In this document: positions 8,491 through 16,497 of the stretch, piece by piece
Layout of the letters: each line of letters starts with the position of its first letter
Position numbering within the stretch: position 1 is the first letter of the stretch
Position numbers and translations under genes: made by a program
Notes under the pieces: generated by a model
Seen by the model: the letters and a program-made list of their open reading frames with translations, nothing else
Told to the model about the DNA's origin: nothing
The model's database searches: none
Origin: DASRDZ01 sp035652335
Lineage (GTDB): Bacteria; Chloroflexota; Dormibacteria; Aeolococcales; Aeolococcaceae
Length of the DNA stretch: 64,000 bases
Assembly (NCBI GenBank): GCA_035652335.1
Contig: DASRDZ010000010.1
Coordinates: forward strand, 56,303 to 120,302
Reading direction: 5' to 3'

Positions 8491-9416
8491 TGCGCCTCAG
8501 CACCATCCGCACCGACCGCGGGCCGCGCCTCGCCCTGCTCGACGGCGGCCTGGCCGTCGACCTCGCCGGCGCGCTCGACGCCACCGGGGAGCGCATCGCC
8601 GCGCTCGACGCGCCGGCCGGCGCCGGCGACCCGGCGAACGTCCTCGCACTGCTGCGCGCCTGGGACGACGCCCTTCCGGCACTGGAGCGCGCCGGTGCGC
8701 AGGTCGGTGCGCTGGTGCGCAGCGGCAGCCTGCAGCCGAGCGACGCGCAGCTCGGACCCTGCGTCCCGCGACCGGGGAAGATCGTCTGCGTCGGCCTCAA
8801 CTACGCCGACCACGCGCGCGAGACCGGACAGCCGGTGCCGAAGAGCCCCGTCCTCTTCAGCAAGTGGGCCTCCTGCGTCGTCGGCCCCACCGACGACGTG
8901 GTCCGCCCGCTCGGCTGCACCGACCTCGACTATGAAGCGGAGCTGGGCGTCGTCATCGGCCGCACCGCGCGACACGTCCCCGTCGAGTCGGCGCTCGGCG
9001 TGGTGGCCGGCTACTGCTGCGCCAACGACGTCTCCGCCCGCGGCGCGCAGCTCGGCGACGGGCAGTGGGTGCGCGGCAAGTCCTTCGACACCTTCTGTCC
9101 CCTGGGCCCGCTGGTCAGCGCCGGCGAGGTTCCCGACCCGCAGGCCCTCGGCATCGGCTGCCGCGTCGACGGCGAGGTGCGCCAGGACTCCAGCACCGCC
9201 CAGATGGTCTTCGGCGTCGCCGAGCTGATCGCCTTCTGCTCGCGCAGCTTCACCCTCGAACCGGGCGACGTCATCCTCACCGGCACCCCGCCCGGCGTCG
9301 CCCTCGGCCACGACCCCGCCCCCTGGCTCCAGCCCGGCCAGCTCTGCGAGGTCTGGATCGACGGCCTCGGTACGCTGGGCAACCGCATCGTCGACGAGTC
9401 CGCCGTCCGCGCCTGA
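8490..9416 (+). CDS. FAH-family hydrolase/dehydratase
   Basis: A 308-residue member of the fumarylacetoacetate hydrolase family. The metal-binding core is seen in DLDYEAELGVVIG, followed by NDVSARGAQ, the KSFDTFCPLGP segment and the C-terminal ILTGTPPGVALG. Family members cleave or dehydrate 2-keto acids, for example 2-keto-3-deoxy sugar acids or acylpyruvates. The ATG at 8490 overlaps the enolase-homologue stop by 1 bp. A longer in-frame extension from 8391 was dropped because it lies inside the enolase gene and lacks family similarity. It is the last gene of the operon and probably handles the keto-deoxy product of the preceding enzyme. Confidence 0.9.
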   Translation: MRLSTIRTDRGPRLALLDGGLAVDLAGALDATGERIAALDAPAGAGDPANVLALLRAWDDALPALERAGAQVGALVRSGSLQPSDAQLGPCVPRPGKIVCVGLNYADHARETGQPVPKSPVLFSKWASCVVGPTDDVVRPLGCTDLDYEAELGVVIGRTARHVPVESALGVVAGYCCANDVSARGAQLGDGQWVRGKSFDTFCPLGPLVSAGEVPDPQALGIGCRVDGEVRQDSSTAQMVFGVAELIAFCSRSFTLEPGDVILTGTPPGVALGHDPAPWLQPGQLCEVWIDGLGTLGNRIVDESAVRA

Positions 9417-9452
9417 TCCCGCGCCGCGGCAGAGCGCGAGCGCGTCCTCCTT

Positions 9453-10502
9453 CTACGGCTCGACGATGATCTTGAGGTGCCGCATGGGCTCGTCGATGAG
9501 CGGGGTGAACCCGTCCTCGACGACGCGGCGCAGCGGGATGCGGTCGGTGATCAGCGGGTCGAGCTGGACGGCGCCCGCGTCGATCATGCGCACCGCCTCG
9601 ACGAAGTCCTCGGCGAAGGTGTGCGACAGCGACGCCACCACCTCGCGCTCGCCCATCAGCATGTCGAGCATCGAGAGCGGGACGACGTCGTCGTAGACGC
9701 CGAGCAGGACGCTGCGCCCGCCGCGGCGCGCCAGCGAGATCGCCGCCATGGCGGCGCGGCTGTTGCCCGCGGCCTCGACGGTCACGTCGAGCCCGACGCC
9801 GCCGGTCAGGTCCAGCGCAGCCTGCGACGCCTCCTCGGGAGTCACCGCCGCCGCGGCGCCGAGCTGCGACGCCAGCGCGCGCCGCGACTCCACGCGATCG
9901 ACCACCACCACCTGTGACGCGCCTCGTCGCAGCGCGACCTGCAGCAGCAACAGCCCAACGGTGCCGCCGCCGACGATGCCGACCGTCGACCCGGCGAGGA
10001 CGCCGCCGCGACGCGCTGCGCGCACCGCGACGGAGAGCGGCTCCGCCAGCGCGCCGTGCGCCGCGGGAACGGAGTCGGAGAGCGGCGCGCACATCGAGGC
10101 CGGCGCCAGCATCAGCTCGGCGAGCGCGCCGTCGCCCATCAGCCCCAGGGAGGCGAGCTGGGTGCAGAGCTGCGTGTCGCCGCGACGGCACCACCAGCAC
10201 TCGCCGCAGTGCAGGTTGGTCTCGACAGCGACGCGGGTCCCGGGCCGGAGCGCGACGCCGTCGCCGACCGCCTCGACCGTCGCCGAGGGCTCGTGGCCCA
10301 GGGTGAGGGGGGCGGAGCGGTGGGAGAGGGGATGGGGAGCGGTGGGGACGAGGACGGGCCCGAGCTGGTACTCCTCGACGTCGGTGCCGCAGATGCCGCA
10401 GGCGTCGACGCGCAGCCGCACCCAGCCGGGCGGGGGAGCGCCGGGCTCGGCGATCTCCTCCACGCGGACGTCGCGCCGCGCGTGCCACCGTGCCGCCAGC
10501 AT
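9453..10502 (-). CDS. Zinc-dependent alcohol/polyol dehydrogenase (MDR), copy 1
   Basis: A 349-residue medium-chain dehydrogenase. The catalytic zinc ligands are in CGICGTD and GHE; the structural zinc lobe is CGECWWCRRGDTQLC. The Rossmann fingerprint is GIVGGGTVGLL. It is close to sorbitol/threonine dehydrogenases and would oxidise a sugar or polyol with NAD. It is paralogous to the gene at 16490-17515; both share the TPHPL-type loop, ASLGLMxDGALAE and SLSHT segments. A strong Shine-Dalgarno AAGGAGGG lies just before the ATG. Promoter and possible operator are at 10526-10540. Confidence 0.92.
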   Translation of the reverse strand: MLAARWHARRDVRVEEIAEPGAPPPGWVRLRVDACGICGTDVEEYQLGPVLVPTAPHPLSHRSAPLTLGHEPSATVEAVGDGVALRPGTRVAVETNLHCGECWWCRRGDTQLCTQLASLGLMGDGALAELMLAPASMCAPLSDSVPAAHGALAEPLSVAVRAARRGGVLAGSTVGIVGGGTVGLLLLQVALRRGASQVVVVDRVESRRALASQLGAAAAVTPEEASQAALDLTGGVGLDVTVEAAGNSRAAMAAISLARRGGRSVLLGVYDDVVPLSMLDMLMGEREVVASLSHTFAEDFVEAVRMIDAGAVQLDPLITDRIPLRRVVEDGFTPLIDEPMRHLKIIVEP

Positions 10503-10525
10503 CTCGTCCCTCCTTGAGTAAGTAA

Positions 10526-10540
10526 GGACAGTTTACCAAA
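10526..10540 (-). promoter_or_regulatory. Promoter/candidate operator of dehydrogenase copy 1
   Basis: On the minus strand TTTGGTAAACTGTCC contains a -10-like TAAACT (10535-10530). It resembles the TTTGTAAGATTTTCG element at 17538-17556. Unlike most genes here a leader with Shine-Dalgarno follows. Confidence 0.35.
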
Positions 10541-10563
10541 CCCGAAGGGCCCGCGCCAGTGTC

Positions 10564-12252
10564 TCACTCCACGTCGCGGTCGACCAGCTCCTCCATGAGC
10601 TGCAGGGCCACCCCGGCGGTCCAGGTATAGCGCCCGGTGCCCAGGCCGCAGCCGTCCTCGTGGGAGAGGTGCTCGAAGGCGTCGCCGCCCGCAGCGTACG
10701 CCGTCGCCACCGCGTCGCAGAAGGCGCGCGCGATCGCCGTGGCCAGCTCGACCTCGCCGTAGCGCATCAGCGCCTGGCAGGTGTGCAGCTGGTGGGGGCC
10801 CCAGATCGTGCCCGACCAGAACTCCGTCGGCGCGCCCGGCGCGGGATGCTTGCCGTCGAGCGGATGGTTGCTCTTGATGCCGTACGGCGAGAGCAGCCCC
10901 TTGTGCTCCACGCGGAACCAGCGCAGCTCCACCTCCTCGACGTCACACCCGGGTGCGTCGAGACGCAGCTCGCGGATCCCCGGGATCCAGTGTGGCCCGT
11001 CGCCGGGGAGGTGCGCCATGGTGTCGTGGCCCGCTCGTCCCTCGACGGCTCCCGGTTGCACCGCGTCCAGCGCGAGGAACGGATGCACCTCGCCGTTCCT
11101 GTCGGTCATGGTGAGTCGCAGCGACGCGCCGGCCTGGGCGCGCGCGACGCGCACCGACGCCTCCATCCGCGGGAACGCCGCGGCCGCCGGTCCGCGATCC
11201 GCGCCGAAGCGCGCGACGAAGCCACTCGGCGCCAGCTCCACTCCGCCCGCCGCCGCGCCCGCGCCGCGCGAGGGATGCAATCCGTCGGTGACGACCTGGT
11301 AGCCGTTGTACAGCTGCGAGCCCAGCCGCACCGTCATCGCGCCGTCCCACTGCGGGTAGCCGCGCCGCCGGCCGCGAAGCGTCTCCACGATGGCCCGCGC
11401 CTGCTCCTCGCTGGCGAAGCCGGCCCACATCGGCATCAGCATCGCCGGCGTGTGCCGGTACACGCGAGGCTGCGCGGCGCAGAGATCGCGGCGAACGACG
11501 GGGAAGAATCCACCGACGTCGCCGTCCCACATCGCCTCGTTCATCCGCGCGGCGAGAGCGTCGCGCCGCGCCAGCCACGCGGGCGTCGAACCGGCGTCGA
11601 CACGCGACGCCATGCGCACCAGGGCGTCGAGCTCCATCCAGAGACAGGAGTTGAGGAACACGTCGGCGATGGGCTCGTGCACCAGTCCGTCGTCGCTGAC
11701 CGGGGTTGGCTCTCCCATCACCAGGTCGCGCTCCGGCGAGTAGTCGTGCCCGGACTCGTAGGCGACGAAGGTCGTCGTCGAGCCGCCGTATTCGGACAGG
11801 CCGTCGCCGTCGTGGTCACGCCGCGGCGACTGCCACCAGTCGACGTGCATCGCCAGCTTGGGGTATACGCGAGCCAGGAAGGCGTCGTCGGGCTCGCAGG
11901 CGTCGACCTCCATGGCCAGCCAGGCGAGCATGGGCACCTGGGACCCGTCCTGCCCCGCCATGTGCCCGTCGCGATGCATGTGGCGCGCCACCATTCCGCG
12001 GTCGGGGCCGTCCTGCTCCTGGAAGTCGAGCATGTTCTCGACGAAGCCCCTGGCCAGGTCGGGACGCCGGCCGACGGTGGCGACGCCACGCGCGGAGTAG
12101 GGGATGTCCCAGGTGAACTGCAGCCCGAAGCGCTCGTAGAAGGGCGCGACGCGCAGCGCCGTCCGCTTGTACACGCCGCCCGCGGGCACGATGTTGTCGC
12201 CGAGGCTCAGCCGGTACAGCGCGCGCCGCAGCGACGGCGGGTAGCGATCCAT
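10564..12252 (-). CDS. GH63-like (alpha/alpha)6-barrel glycoside hydrolase
   Basis: A 562-residue six-hairpin glycosidase. The N-terminal half has the barrel signatures FTWDIPYSARG, GMVARHMHRDG and DGLSEYGGS, the last being a likely acid region. The C-terminal half has FWSGTIWGPHQL, the counterpart of the R/G-x-I/V-W motif of GH63 and trehalase-like clans. Between about residues 320 and 450 a beta-rich insertion interrupts the barrel. There is no signal peptide. Likely substrates are alpha-glucosides or alpha-mannosides; the family call is to the fold and not to a specificity. The start codon directly abuts the stop of the aldo/keto reductase gene, so both share a transcript. Confidence 0.75.
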   Translation of the reverse strand: MDRYPPSLRRALYRLSLGDNIVPAGGVYKRTALRVAPFYERFGLQFTWDIPYSARGVATVGRRPDLARGFVENMLDFQEQDGPDRGMVARHMHRDGHMAGQDGSQVPMLAWLAMEVDACEPDDAFLARVYPKLAMHVDWWQSPRRDHDGDGLSEYGGSTTTFVAYESGHDYSPERDLVMGEPTPVSDDGLVHEPIADVFLNSCLWMELDALVRMASRVDAGSTPAWLARRDALAARMNEAMWDGDVGGFFPVVRRDLCAAQPRVYRHTPAMLMPMWAGFASEEQARAIVETLRGRRRGYPQWDGAMTVRLGSQLYNGYQVVTDGLHPSRGAGAAAGGVELAPSGFVARFGADRGPAAAAFPRMEASVRVARAQAGASLRLTMTDRNGEVHPFLALDAVQPGAVEGRAGHDTMAHLPGDGPHWIPGIRELRLDAPGCDVEEVELRWFRVEHKGLLSPYGIKSNHPLDGKHPAPGAPTEFWSGTIWGPHQLHTCQALMRYGEVELATAIARAFCDAVATAYAAGGDAFEHLSHEDGCGLGTGRYTWTAGVALQLMEELVDRDVE

Positions 12253-13143
12253 CTACAGCAGCGCGGAGATCAGCGGGCGGGTTGCGGTGTCGCGGATGGC
12301 ATCCTCGATCTGCTCGGCGCTGAGCGGTGTGAAGGCGCGCACCGCTTCGAGGACGGTGGGCATGATGCGCAGGTCGCCGACGGTCGGGATGCCCGTCACC
12401 GGCAGCGACAGCGTGAAGTTCACCGCGTCCTGGATGGCGTTGCGCTGGTCGAGCGGCTCGTACCAGGTGTTGTAGCGCCGCGCGGAGGGATCGTTCCACG
12501 GCCCCTTGGCGATGGCCTTGATGGCCATGATCCCGAGGTCGCGCTCCGCGGCGGTGGCGAAGAGCTTCTCCAGCTCGGTGCGGTACTCGGGCACGCCCAT
12601 CATCGAGGCGTTCACGGGAAGCATGATGGTGTCGAGGTCGAGCGCGTCCAGGGCGCGGTTGGCGACGCGCGCCACGTGCTCGAGATGCCCGGTCAGCCCG
12701 ATCCAGCGCGTCAGGCCCTGCTCGCGCGCCTCCAGCAGCGCCTCGGCCGCGCCGCCGGGTGCGAGGATGGCGTCGAGGTCGTCGTCGTTGCAGACGGCGT
12801 GGAACTGGTGCAGGTCGACGCGGTCGACGTGCAGCGTCCGCAGCGAGTTCTCCAGCTCGCGCCAGAAGCCGTCGCGGGTGCGCTCGCCACTCTTGCAGCC
12901 GAGGAACACGCGATCGCGGAACGACGGAAGGGTGCGGCCGAGCTGCTCCTGGGCCATGCCGTACTGCGGCGCGACGTCGACGTGGTTGACGCCGCCGTCG
13001 AGCGCGAAGCGGATCGCCGCGTCACCCGAGTCGGGATCGTCGACCTGCCAGAAGGCGGCCATGCCCAGGATGGCCATGCTCGACATGTGGCCGGTGCGGC
13101 CGAGGCGGCGCCGGCCCAGCTCCGCCTGGGCAGACTCGGGCAT
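12253..13143 (-). CDS. Aldo/keto reductase
   Basis: A 296-residue NAD(P)H-dependent (beta/alpha)8 oxidoreductase. The catalytic tetrad is recognisable as D and Y in NHVDVAPQYGMA, K in FLGCKSGER and H in RVDLHQFH. It reduces or oxidises sugar aldehydes and ketones. The ATG lies 8 nt after TACCAT (leaderless). It is the first gene of an operon with the GH63-like enzyme. A perfect inverted repeat CGATC-TTTAC-GATCG lies immediately upstream of the -10. Confidence 0.9.
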   Translation of the reverse strand: MPESAQAELGRRRLGRTGHMSSMAILGMAAFWQVDDPDSGDAAIRFALDGGVNHVDVAPQYGMAQEQLGRTLPSFRDRVFLGCKSGERTRDGFWRELENSLRTLHVDRVDLHQFHAVCNDDDLDAILAPGGAAEALLEAREQGLTRWIGLTGHLEHVARVANRALDALDLDTIMLPVNASMMGVPEYRTELEKLFATAAERDLGIMAIKAIAKGPWNDPSARRYNTWYEPLDQRNAIQDAVNFTLSLPVTGIPTVGDLRIMPTVLEAVRAFTPLSAEQIEDAIRDTATRPLISALL

Positions 13144-13151
13144 GGGGGGGA

Positions 13152-13173
13152 ATGGTAGCGATCTTTACGATCG
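13152..13173 (-). promoter_or_regulatory. Leaderless promoter with adjacent palindrome
   Basis: TACCAT (13157-13152) is 8 nt before the ATG at 13143. Just upstream, 13159-13173 forms CGATC-TTTAC-GATCG, a 5-bp-arm inverted repeat well placed to be an operator. Confidence 0.5.
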
Positions 13174-13194
13174 TCCGCCAGCGGGAGGCGAGCC

Positions 13195-14451
13195 TCAGCC
13201 GAGCAGGGCCTGGTCGACGACCCGGAAGGACGGCGTGGCCTGCCCCATGGCCAGCTGGATGGCTCCGAGGAGCGGTGCGTCGGGACCGATCGCGGTGGTC
13301 TCCACCGCCACCGCCTCGGCCGGCAGGCAGTGTCGCGCGGCCGAGGCCTGGGCCGCCTCGACGTAGGCCTCGCTGGCCACCAGCGGACCGCCGAGGACGA
13401 CGATCGAGGGCGAGAGCACGTTGACCAGGTAGGCGATGCCGCGTCCCAGCTGGTCGCCCGCCTCGCGCACAGCGCGCAATGCGACGGCGTCGCCGTCACG
13501 GGCCAGCTCGACGACCATGTCGGCGGTCAGCCGCCGGCGGCCGCGCTGCAGCCTGGAGGACTCTCCTCCGCTCTTGAGCAGCTCACCGGCATGGCGCACG
13601 ATCGCCTGGCTGCTGGCCACCGTCTCCAGGCAGCCGCGGTTGCCGCAGCTGCAGCGCACGCCGTTCTCCACCACCGGCGAGTGGCCGACCTCGCCGGCAT
13701 AGCCGGTGGCGCCGCTGAAGAGCGTGCCGTCGAGCACGACGCCTGCGCCGATGCCGCTGCCCGCGTACACCCAGACCAGGACGCGATGCTCCTCGCCGCG
13801 CAGCCGCGACTCCGCGATCGCCGCCGCGTGCGTCGAGTTGGCCACCACCGTGGGTGCACCGACCGCCGCCTGCACGCGCTGGCGGATGGGCACGTCGTGC
13901 CAGTCGAGGTTGGGCGCGATGGCGCAGACGCCGCTGCTCGGGTCGACCAGCCCCGGCACCGCCACGCCGGCGCCGCGCACCTGCTCGCGCTTGACGCCGC
14001 TGCGGCTGATGGCCTGGCGCAGCGCCTTCTGCGCGTCACGGACCGACTGGTCGACATCGCCGTGCACGGCGGGCGTGGTCGCGGTGCTGACCAGGTTGCC
14101 CAGCCCGTCGGTGACCGCGACGTGGGTGGTGTTGACGCCGAACTGGATGCCGGCGAAGGCGACGGCGCGCTCGTTGTAGACGAGCAGCGAGGGCGGCCGT
14201 CCGGTGCGATGCGTGGCCGGGTCGGCCCCCGTCTCGCGGACGAGGCCGGCGCCGACCAGGTCCTCGACGATGGAGGAGACCGTCGGCTTGCTCAGCCGGG
14301 TGCGCCGGGCCAGCTCGACGCGGGAGACCGGCTGCCCCTCGCGGAGGATGTCGAGCACGATGCTGCGATTGACCTCGCGCATCATGCCGTGGGCGACCTT
14401 GGTGCCCGTCGCCCGCCTCGAGGCCGTGCGGTCGCTGCTCACGGGCCGCAT
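13195..14451 (-). CDS. ROK-family transcriptional repressor
   Basis: A 418-residue NagC/XylR-type regulator. Residues about 20-90 form a winged helix-turn-helix (VSRVELARRTRLSKPTVSSI). The rest is the ROK sugar-kinase-like domain, with GSGIGAGVVL, EVGHSP and the zinc motif CSCGNRGCLE. The stretch ANSTHAAA lacks the catalytic N-D seen in ROK kinases, consistent with a sensor rather than an enzyme. It is divergent from the sugar-acid dehydratase at 14519 and central in the catabolic island. It probably binds a pathway sugar and releases the AT-rich operators in this cluster; that link is inference. No clean -10 is seen for its own start. Confidence 0.93.
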   Translation of the reverse strand: MRPVSSDRTASRRATGTKVAHGMMREVNRSIVLDILREGQPVSRVELARRTRLSKPTVSSIVEDLVGAGLVRETGADPATHRTGRPPSLLVYNERAVAFAGIQFGVNTTHVAVTDGLGNLVSTATTPAVHGDVDQSVRDAQKALRQAISRSGVKREQVRGAGVAVPGLVDPSSGVCAIAPNLDWHDVPIRQRVQAAVGAPTVVANSTHAAAIAESRLRGEEHRVLVWVYAGSGIGAGVVLDGTLFSGATGYAGEVGHSPVVENGVRCSCGNRGCLETVASSQAIVRHAGELLKSGGESSRLQRGRRRLTADMVVELARDGDAVALRAVREAGDQLGRGIAYLVNVLSPSIVVLGGPLVASEAYVEAAQASAARHCLPAEAVAVETTAIGPDAPLLGAIQLAMGQATPSFRVVDQALLG

Positions 14452-14467
14452 CCTAGCACCGGCCTAG

Positions 14468-14485
14468 TTAGTACAAATTATTTCC
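14468..14485 (+). promoter_or_regulatory. Candidate ROK operator between the repressor and dehydratase genes
   Basis: TTAGTACAAATTATTTCC stands out as an AT island in very GC-rich DNA. It shares TTRGTA-x3-AATnAT with sites at 18322, 23333 and 29264. It would control the dehydratase and the repressor itself. Confidence 0.45.
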
Positions 14486-14504
14486 TTTCTGGGCCCGATT
14501 GGGG

Positions 14505-14510
14505 TAGAAT
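14505..14510 (+). promoter_or_regulatory. -10 hexamer of the sugar-acid dehydratase gene
   Basis: TAGAAT, 8 nt before the ATG at 14519, with no ribosome binding site; a leaderless start. Confidence 0.6.
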
Positions 14511-14518
14511 CCCAGGCC

Positions 14519-15823
14519 ATGCGCATCACCGGGATCTCCACCGCCGTGCTCGAGGCCAACTTCGACTGGACCCTGATCAGGGTTGACACCGACGCCGGTG
14601 TGAGCGGGCTCGGCGAGGCCTTCTTCGCCCCGGGCCTGACCGCCATGGTCCGCGAGTTCGCCACCATCCTGGAGGGCGAGAACCCGCTCGACGTCGACCG
14701 CCTCTACCAGAAGATGCGCTGGGCGGGCTCGGCGGGCGCCATCGCGGGCTACGTGTACAACGCCATCAGCGGCATCGAGTCGGCGCTCTGGGACCTCAAG
14801 GGCCGAGCCCTGGGCGTGCCCATCTGGCAGCTCCTCGGCGGGCGCTTCCGCGACGCGGTGCGCATCTACGCCGACTGCCACGGCGGCAGCGCTCTGGAGT
14901 CGCTGGGACCGCTGCTGCAGCGCCGCCGCCCGTCGTGGGTGGAGGACGAGCACGCGCCCGCCACCGGCGGCTACTTCGACACCCTGGCCGGTGACGAGGA
15001 GTGCTTCACCCCCGAGGCCTACGCGCAGACCGCGCGCGACGCGGTGGCGATGGGCTTCGACGCCATCAAGTTCGACCTCGACGTCCCGGTGATGGGCACG
15101 CGCCCGCCCGACGCGTACGCGCGCAACCTCTCGCCCGCGCAGCTCGACCACATGGTGCGACTCGTGGCGGCGGCATGCGAGGCGGCGGGGCCACATGTCG
15201 AGGTCGCCTTCGACTGCCACTGGCGCTTCACCGTGCAGGACGCCGTGCGACTCGCGCGCCGCATCGAGGGGTATCCCGTCGCCTGGCTGGAGGATCCCAC
15301 GCCGCCGGAGAACGCCGCCACGCTGGCGCGCGTCACCGCCAAGACCTCGACGCCGATCGGCTGCGGCGAGAACTGGTTCGGCCGCGAGGGCTTCCGCGAG
15401 CCGCTGGCGCTCGGCGCCATCGACGTCGCCCTGCCCGACCTGCAGAAGTGCGGCGGTCTCGGTGAGGGCAGGCGCATCGCCGACCTCGCCGACATGCACG
15501 ACATCCCCCTCTCGCCGCACAACATCTCCAGCCCCATCGGGACCATGGCCTCGGCGCACCTCTGCGCCGCCATCCCCAACTTCCGCTCGCTGGAGTGGCA
15601 CGCCATGAGCGTGCCGTTCTTCGACTCGCTCGTGCTCGGCGGCACCAGGATCATCCAGGACGGGCACGTCGTGCTCCCGGAGTCTCCCGGTCTCGGCATC
15701 GAGCTCGACTACGACGAGGCGCGGCGCTGGGCCAAGGCCGGCGAGCCGTTCTTCGACGAGGCGCCGACCGTGCTCGCGGGTGAGCGCGCCGCGACGGCTG
15801 CGGAGCCGGTGCCGGCGAGCTAG
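14519..15823 (+). CDS. Mandelate racemase/muconate lactonizing superfamily acid-sugar dehydratase, copy 1
   Basis: A 434-residue enolase-superfamily enzyme. The N-terminal capping domain ends near residue 120. The barrel shows the KxD base motif in IKFDLDV, first metal ligands in FDCHWRF, then WLEDPTPP, the third ligand in GCGENW and the His general base in SPHNISSP. The pattern is that of galactonate/gluconate-type dehydratases, which make 2-keto-3-deoxy sugar acids. It is a single-gene unit, divergent from the ROK repressor and convergent with the RraA-like gene (stops overlap by 3 bp). It would act after oxidation of a released sugar by the neighbouring dehydrogenases. Confidence 0.9.
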   Translation: MRITGISTAVLEANFDWTLIRVDTDAGVSGLGEAFFAPGLTAMVREFATILEGENPLDVDRLYQKMRWAGSAGAIAGYVYNAISGIESALWDLKGRALGVPIWQLLGGRFRDAVRIYADCHGGSALESLGPLLQRRRPSWVEDEHAPATGGYFDTLAGDEECFTPEAYAQTARDAVAMGFDAIKFDLDVPVMGTRPPDAYARNLSPAQLDHMVRLVAAACEAAGPHVEVAFDCHWRFTVQDAVRLARRIEGYPVAWLEDPTPPENAATLARVTAKTSTPIGCGENWFGREGFREPLALGAIDVALPDLQKCGGLGEGRRIADLADMHDIPLSPHNISSPIGTMASAHLCAAIPNFRSLEWHAMSVPFFDSLVLGGTRIIQDGHVVLPESPGLGIELDYDEARRWAKAGEPFFDEAPTVLAGERAATAAEPVPAS

Positions 15824-16497
15824 AAGCGCCCGGCCTCCTTGAAGAGCGACAGGGCGCGCTCGCGACGCGCCAGGCGCTCGCGGATCGCCGACTCCTCGGC
15901 GCAGCACACCTCGGCCGCCTCGACGATCTCCGCCAGGCGGTCGCGCGGCACCACCACCACACCGTCCAGGTCGGCGACCAGGTAATCGCCAAGGGCGACC
16001 CGAACTCCCTCGATCTCGACGGGCTCGCCGACCGCGGTGATGCGGTAGCGACCGACCACGTCGATCGGGGTGCGGTAGCGGTACCAGACGGGGAAGCCGG
16101 TGGCGGCGACCAGCGCCCCGTCGCGCAGACCCCCGTCGATGATCGCGCCGCGCAGCCCGCCGACCTTGCAGGAGTTGGCGCTCAGCTCGCCGAAGTGCGC
16201 CGCCCAGGGTGGGTTGACGCCGGCGTTGGCCAGCAGCACCGAGCCGGCCGGCGCCGCCTCGTAGGCCTCGAGGATCTCGGAGATGATCACGTCGCGGTCG
16301 CGGATGGGCGTGACCTCGAAGCGATAGGGGAAGGCGGGACCGGCGACGCGCTGCGCCTCGTCGATGGCGACGAAGCCCGGTGGCAGCGCCTGGTGCCACA
16401 TGTCGCGCTCCTCCATCACGTCGAGGATGGCGGGCGCGTAGAGGGCCTCCAGCCGCTCGGCCCAGGGATCCTGCGGCAGCGCGCCGTTCTCAGCCAC
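15820..16497 (-). CDS. RraA-like/4-hydroxy-4-methyl-2-oxoglutarate aldolase family
   Basis: A 225-residue member of the RraA/HMG-aldolase fold. The signature GGLRGAIIDGGLRD (metal-coordinating R-D) and the late GDYLVADLDGVVVVP strand are present. Members cleave 2-keto-hydroxy acids to pyruvate plus a second keto acid. I start at the GTG at 16497, giving an 8-bp overlap with the dehydrogenase stop; the longer frame to 16590 is shadow sequence inside that gene. As the last gene of a dehydrogenase-aldolase pair it could split the keto-deoxy acid made by the dehydratases. The RraA RNase-inhibitor role is not expected here. Confidence 0.87.
   Translation of the reverse strand: MAENGALPQDPWAERLEALYAPAILDVMEERDMWHQALPPGFVAIDEAQRVAGPAFPYRFEVTPIRDRDVIISEILEAYEAAPAGSVLLANAGVNPPWAAHFGELSANSCKVGGLRGAIIDGGLRDGALVAATGFPVWYRYRTPIDVVGRYRITAVGEPVEIEGVRVALGDYLVADLDGVVVVPRDRLAEIVEAAEVCCAEESAIRERLARRERALSLFKEAGRF

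Noticed and set aside
10660..13158. 832-codon open frame on the plus strand
   Set aside because: It is antisense to the GH63-like and aldo/keto reductase genes, whose motifs are clear. Its Arg/His/Val/Gly-rich composition is that of a high-GC shadow frame.
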